NCBI GenBank assembly: GCA_035300505.1
Contig: DATGVJ010000558.1
Span: 1-8,108, forward strand
Source of the DNA: VAZQ01 sp035300505
Lineage (GTDB): Bacteria; Pseudomonadota; Alphaproteobacteria; Rhizobiales; Xanthobacteraceae
Reading direction: 5' to 3'
DNA: 8,108 nt
A model generated the notes under the pieces. It made no database searches and was not told where the DNA came from. It saw only the letters and a program-made list of their open reading frames with translations. Positions 4,832 through 8,108 of the stretch are shown here, in pieces. The position numbers and the translations under genes were made by a program. Numbering within the stretch: the first letter of the stretch is position 1; each line of letters opens with the position of its first letter.

Positions 4832-6877
4832 TTGAAAATCCATAAAAAACGATCAGTGCGTAGGGCCGTCAGCCGCGGGTTCCGCCATGGCTCGCAAAAA
4901 TTGCTCAATCTCGCCCTGAAGACGATTGGTTTGCGGCGGCGGGATCGAATTGAAAAGGTCATCCGCCAACAATATCGCCTTTGCCTGCAACGCGAACCGA
5001 GTCGCGGGGAGTTGGCGCAGTGGTACTATTCGATCGATACTATAGGTCTAAGTTTGGGAAGGGTTCTCAAGAATATTTCAAAGTTGTCGGAAGACACGGC
5101 ATCTCGATCGTATCAGTCATGGATTGAGTCTTACGATACGGTTTTAGAAGATGACCGCCAGCAGATCAAAGCGCATATTCAAGCGCTCAATTATCATCCG
5201 TTGATATCCGTCGTGATGCCTGTCTATGATACAAACGAGGAGTTTCTTCGGAAAGCAATCGTATCCGTTCAATCTCAGTTATATGAAAACTGGGAACTTT
5301 GCATTGCCTATGATGCCTCGTTTTCGCCGCACGTCGGTATTGCATTGAAGGAATTTTCATCGCGTGATCCGCGGCTCAGATGCGTTCGGCGTGAATTCAA
5401 CGGGAATGTCTGCGCTGCCAGCAACATGGCCCTTGGGTTGGCGATGGGCGAATTCGTTGGATTCATGGATCATGATGATCTGCTGCCGGAAACCGCTCTC
5501 TATGAAGTTGTCGTAGAATTGAATCGGTATCCGCAAGCTGATCTCGTCTATTCGGACAACGACCATGTGGACGACAACGGTGCGAGGTACGACCCGCACT
5601 TCAAATCGGACTGGAATCCAGAGCTGTTTCTTGGTTGCAATATTGTTTGCCACTTGACCACAATTAGACGTTCGCTGGTCAACAGCGTTGGCGGCTTTCG
5701 AATGGGCTACGAAGGATCCCAGGATTATGATCTGGCGCTTCGAATTGTCCGTGCGAGCGCCCCGGAAAGAATTCGGCACATCCCGGCGATACTCTATCAC
5801 TGGCGCAGAAGTCCCGACATTGACTCGTTCCCAAGTCGCCATTTGGATAAATGCATCGCGGCTGCGAGACGTGCGAAGAATGATGATTTCAAGGATTGCA
5901 AGGAACAGGCTCAGACCGTCGAAAACCCTTTCATTCCTTCGTATGATCGGATTGTTCGATCGCTTCCTGCGCCGCCGCCGCTTGTGACGTTGGTTGTGCC
6001 GACAAAGAACAAATACGAAGTTCTTGGTCCCTGCATCGCCGGTTTGCTCCATAGAACGGACTATTGTGAGAAAGAAATTATCATCATCGACCATCAAAGT
6101 GATGATCCCGCCACGCTTAAGCTATTGGAAAGGCTTGGTAGCGAGCGAGGCGTCCGGATCATTAAATATGAGGGACCGTTCAATTATTCCGAGATGAACA
6201 ACAGGGCGGTGCAGCAAGCACGGGGAGATATCATTGCGTTCATCAATAACGACGTCGATGTTATCGATCCAGGCTGGTTATCGGAAATGGCGTCTCTCGC
6301 GGTTGTCCGCGAGAATGGCGCCATTGGCGCCAAGCTGCTTTATTCAAACGATTCAGTGCAGCATGCCGGGATGGTTCTTGGCATCGGCGGCATCGCCGGC
6401 CATATGTTCAAAAATTGGCCGATAACGAACCTGGGATATTGTGGGCGCCTGGCGATGACGTCAAATGTGTCCGCTGTTACAGGCGCTTGTCTGGTGTTGC
6501 GTAAATCGCTGTTCGAAGATGTCGGTGGATTCGATGCCAAGAACCTTCCGGTCGCCTTCAATGATGTCGACCTGTGCCTTCGGATCCAGGCGGCTGGCTA
6601 TCGAAACGTATGGACGCCGTTCGCATTGCTCTATCACCATGAGTCATACTCGCGAGGGTCCGATCTCAGTCCGGAAAACATGGAGCGTGCACGAAGCGAG
6701 GCGAACTATATGCATCACACATGGGGTGATAAATTCAACAACGACCCCTTTTACAATCTCAATTTGTCGCTGAAAGACGAGAACTTCAACCTCGCATTCC
6801 CACCTCGACGAGAAAAGCCCTGGCGCCTCCCGGAATTCCTCATCGAACCGTCCGGTAAACGGATCATCGGGCGGTGA
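4832..6877 (+). CDS. Tandem-domain family 2 glycosyltransferase with DUF4214-like N-terminus
   Basis: A 681-residue protein with two GT2 (GT-A fold) domains and no membrane segment, so it should act in the cytoplasm or at the membrane face on a lipid-linked glycan. Residues 40-88 (YRLCLQREPSRGELAQWYY and after) resemble the DUF4214 repeat. Domain 1 (about 124-330) has SVVMPVYDT, the metal-binding DHDD (213-216) and GSQDYDLALR (295-304). Domain 2 (about 384-605) has TLVVPTKNK, IDHQSDDP (419-426), NNDVDV (472-477), FNDVDLCLR (576-584) and a terminal HHES (602-605), all as in rhamnosyl- and other polysaccharide glycosyltransferases. In domain 1 the usual 'ADDAS' after the second strand reads AYDAS (159-163), so one Asp of the nucleotide pocket is Tyr160. 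TTG 4832 is the start because of a nearby ribosome-binding site. The gene is visibly poorer in GC than its neighbours (25 of 60 bases at 5041-5100, against 36 of 60 at 781-840), suggesting transfer. It converges on rfbD; use of dTDP-rhamnose is a guess from context. Confidence 0.9.
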   Translation: MKIHKKRSVRRAVSRGFRHGSQKLLNLALKTIGLRRRDRIEKVIRQQYRLCLQREPSRGELAQWYYSIDTIGLSLGRVLKNISKLSEDTASRSYQSWIESYDTVLEDDRQQIKAHIQALNYHPLISVVMPVYDTNEEFLRKAIVSVQSQLYENWELCIAYDASFSPHVGIALKEFSSRDPRLRCVRREFNGNVCAASNMALGLAMGEFVGFMDHDDLLPETALYEVVVELNRYPQADLVYSDNDHVDDNGARYDPHFKSDWNPELFLGCNIVCHLTTIRRSLVNSVGGFRMGYEGSQDYDLALRIVRASAPERIRHIPAILYHWRRSPDIDSFPSRHLDKCIAAARRAKNDDFKDCKEQAQTVENPFIPSYDRIVRSLPAPPPLVTLVVPTKNKYEVLGPCIAGLLHRTDYCEKEIIIIDHQSDDPATLKLLERLGSERGVRIIKYEGPFNYSEMNNRAVQQARGDIIAFINNDVDVIDPGWLSEMASLAVVRENGAIGAKLLYSNDSVQHAGMVLGIGGIAGHMFKNWPITNLGYCGRLAMTSNVSAVTGACLVLRKSLFEDVGGFDAKNLPVAFNDVDLCLRIQAAGYRNVWTPFALLYHHESYSRGSDLSPENMERARSEANYMHHTWGDKFNNDPFYNLNLSLKDENFNLAFPPRREKPWRLPEFLIEPSGKRIIGR

Positions 6878-6911
6878 CAGTAGGATTTACCGAAGGCAGA
6901 TCGATCAACAA

Positions 6912-7796
6912 TCATGGGCTTGCGGCCAATTCCTGCAATACATTCTGCAATGGAATCCGCCAATTCGGCTGGTCGATGCCGAATACCTCACGAATCCGCC
7001 CGCAATCGAGAACTGAATTCTTGGGCCGGCGCGCCGGCCGCGGAAAATCCTCGGTGGCTATCGGAAGGACTTGCTTGGATTGCCCCGACACAGTGGCTTC
7101 TACGATGGCTTGGGCAAATTCAAACCAGCTCACCGGAGGCGCACCGCTGAAATGGTATGTGCCCCAGTCGTTGAATCCCGGCTTCGAACCAACGGAAACC
7201 ATGTCGAGGATGGCCTTTGCTATGTCATCGGCGGCCGTCGGGCCGCCGACTTGGTCGTCGACGATCCGCAGCGGTGATGATCCCGCCGCAAGCCGCAGGA
7301 TGGTCTTGACGAAATTCTCGCCATGGGCGGAAAACACCCAGCTTGTCCGCAGGATAAAGTGCGAAGAGCGTTGCGCGCGTACCGCTAGTTCGCCGTCGAG
7401 CTTGCTCTGGCCGTAGACATTGAGCGGGCGCGCCACGTCGAGTTCGTGGGTCGGGGTTTTGTTTTCACCGTCGAAAATGTAGTCCGTGGAAATGTGGACC
7501 AGCGGTATCGATGCTGCGGCGCAAGCGATTGCGACGTTGCGGGCGCCATCCGCGTTGATGCGAAAGGCGGTCTCGTCGTCGGTTTCGGCGCGGTCGACGG
7601 CCGTATAGGCCGCACAATTGACGACCCAACGTGCCCCCTCAACTGCGCGCGTGACGGCGTCGGGATCGCTGATGTCGCATTCGGCGTGTCCCAATGCCCG
7701 GACCTTAAGCCCGCGACGGTTCGATTCCGCCGCGAGCGCGCGCCCGACCTGACCGCGCGCGCCCAGGATCAACATCTCAACGCTGGGGCTTGTCAT
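6912..7796 (-). CDS. rfbD: dTDP-4-dehydrorhamnose reductase (RmlD)
   Basis: A complete 294-residue short-chain dehydrogenase/reductase for the last step of dTDP-L-rhamnose synthesis: NAD(P)H reduction of dTDP-4-dehydro-6-deoxy-L-mannose (dTDP-4-dehydro-L-rhamnose) in the cytoplasm. The nucleotide-binding loop GARGQVG is at 12-18. NCAAYTAVDRAE (60-71) and HISTDYIFDG (101-110) supply Thr104 and Asp105. The catalytic YGQSK gives Tyr128 and Lys132. VDDQVGGPTAADDIA (179-193) is the usual substrate-side segment. The residue numbers agree with those recalled for the well-studied Salmonella enzyme, and the length is normal for the family. It starts 6 bases after the rfbB stop with only a weak ribosome-binding match, so the two genes are probably cotranscribed. 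Its end faces the end of the glycosyltransferase gene 34 bases away, with no hairpin between them. rfbA and rfbC are not in the window. Confidence 0.96.
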   Translation of the reverse strand: MTSPSVEMLILGARGQVGRALAAESNRRGLKVRALGHAECDISDPDAVTRAVEGARWVVNCAAYTAVDRAETDDETAFRINADGARNVAIACAAASIPLVHISTDYIFDGENKTPTHELDVARPLNVYGQSKLDGELAVRAQRSSHFILRTSWVFSAHGENFVKTILRLAAGSSPLRIVDDQVGGPTAADDIAKAILDMVSVGSKPGFNDWGTYHFSGAPPVSWFEFAQAIVEATVSGQSKQVLPIATEDFPRPARRPKNSVLDCGRIREVFGIDQPNWRIPLQNVLQELAASP

Positions 7797-7802
7797 CAGT
7801 GA

Positions 7803-8108
7803 CTATCCCGGAAGGCCGAGGCGCTGTGTTGCCGCCGTCCGCATTGGTTGCCACCAATTCGCATTGGCAAGATACCATGCGACGGTCTTGCGTAGCCCGC
7901 TTGTAAAGTCCTCGCCCGGACGCCAGTTCAATTCATCGCCGATTTTCCGCGCGTCAATGGCATAGCGCTCATCGTGGCCAGGGCGGTCGGCGACGAAGGT
8001 GATGAGGTCGCGTCGCTTCTTTCCGTTGGCAAGTGGCTCGGCCATCTCGTCGACCAGGTCGCAGATCGTGGTGGCGACGTCGATGTTGCGCATTTCATTG
8101 TGGCCCCC
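7803..8108 (-). CDS. rfbB: dTDP-glucose 4,6-dehydratase (RmlB), C-terminal part
   Basis: The frame is open to the right edge, so only the last 101 residues are present; the whole enzyme is usually about 350. The first residues, GGHNEMRNIDVATTIC, match the conserved 'NIGG.NE..N..VV..IC' segment near the RmlB C-terminus. DRPGHDERYAID (37-48 counting from the internal Met) is the conserved 'DRPGHDRRYAID' substrate-binding motif, and GLRKTVAWYLANANWW is the typical end. The enzyme makes dTDP-4-dehydro-6-deoxyglucose, the second step of dTDP-rhamnose synthesis, with tightly bound NAD in its missing N-terminal half. The ATG at 8091-8093 is an internal Met, not the start. It is followed directly by rfbD. 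Confidence 0.95.
   Translation of the reverse strand, partial: GGHNEMRNIDVATTICDLVDEMAEPLANGKKRRDLITFVADRPGHDERYAIDARKIGDELNWRPGEDFTSGLRKTVAWYLANANWWQPMRTAATQRLGLPG

Noticed and set aside
5357..6097. Open frame of 246 codons on the minus strand inside the glycosyltransferase gene.
   Set aside because: There is no recognisable motif, it is rich in Arg and Ile, and it is fully covered by strong GT2 motifs on the other strand.
6878..6911. Gap between the convergent glycosyltransferase and rfbD genes examined for a bidirectional terminator.
   Set aside because: No inverted repeat or T-run could be found in these 34 bases.
6874..7416. Plus-strand frame of 180 codons overlapping the end of the glycosyltransferase by four bases (ATGA-like, GTG... 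arrangement).
   Set aside because: The overlap looks operon-like, but the frame is antisense to the well-supported rfbD and its translation has no family pattern.

Overview
The window reads as a chromosomal segment of a high-GC alphaproteobacterium, most likely of the Hyphomicrobiales (Bradyrhizobium/Rhodopseudomonas/Xanthobacteraceae neighbourhood). The reasons are the GC-rich codon use, a MoxJ-like/ABC gene set of the kind found with PQQ-dependent alcohol dehydrogenases, and a two-hairpin intergenic repeat whose ends resemble the palindromic repeats common in that order. The assignment is from memory of such genomes and no search was run. No tRNA, rRNA, CRISPR array, transposase or phage gene was seen.

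Left module (1-3360, plus strand). This is a tight operon with ATGA overlaps. It holds the C-terminal part of a type-2 periplasmic binding protein (1-674), a DrrA-like ABC ATPase (671-1654), an ABC-2 permease (1651-2547) and a second, membrane-anchored or secreted binding protein (2557-3360). Both binding proteins carry the Cys-Asp/Glu motif of the quinoprotein-dehydrogenase-associated (MoxJ-like) group. The set therefore looks like the accessory ABC system of a periplasmic PQQ alcohol dehydrogenase. The dehydrogenase itself is not in the window.

Middle (3361-4747). A 141-bp composite palindromic element (3368-3508) fills the gap between the operon and a convergent minus-strand gene. That gene (3512-4159) encodes a site-2-protease-like membrane protein whose zinc-site residues are nearly all replaced, a probable pseudoprotease. 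Upstream of it on the same strand lies a secreted mono-haem cytochrome c (4271-4723) resembling the cytochrome domains of quinohaemoprotein dehydrogenases. It may be the electron acceptor that goes with the left module.

Right module (4832-8108). A short divergent intergenic region with a small palindrome separates the cytochrome from a surface-polysaccharide region. The first gene there is a 681-residue protein with two GT2 glycosyltransferase domains and a DUF4214-like N-terminal segment. It starts at TTG and is clearly poorer in GC than its neighbours. Converging on it from the right edge are rfbD (RmlD, 6912-7796) and the 3' end of rfbB (RmlB, 7803 to the edge), which make dTDP-L-rhamnose. 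The glycosyltransferase may use that sugar nucleotide, but this is inferred from position only.

The points most worth a second look are the degenerate S2P-like protein, the export-type ABC transporter bracketed by two import-type binding proteins, the two-hairpin repeat, and the unusual features of the double glycosyltransferase.
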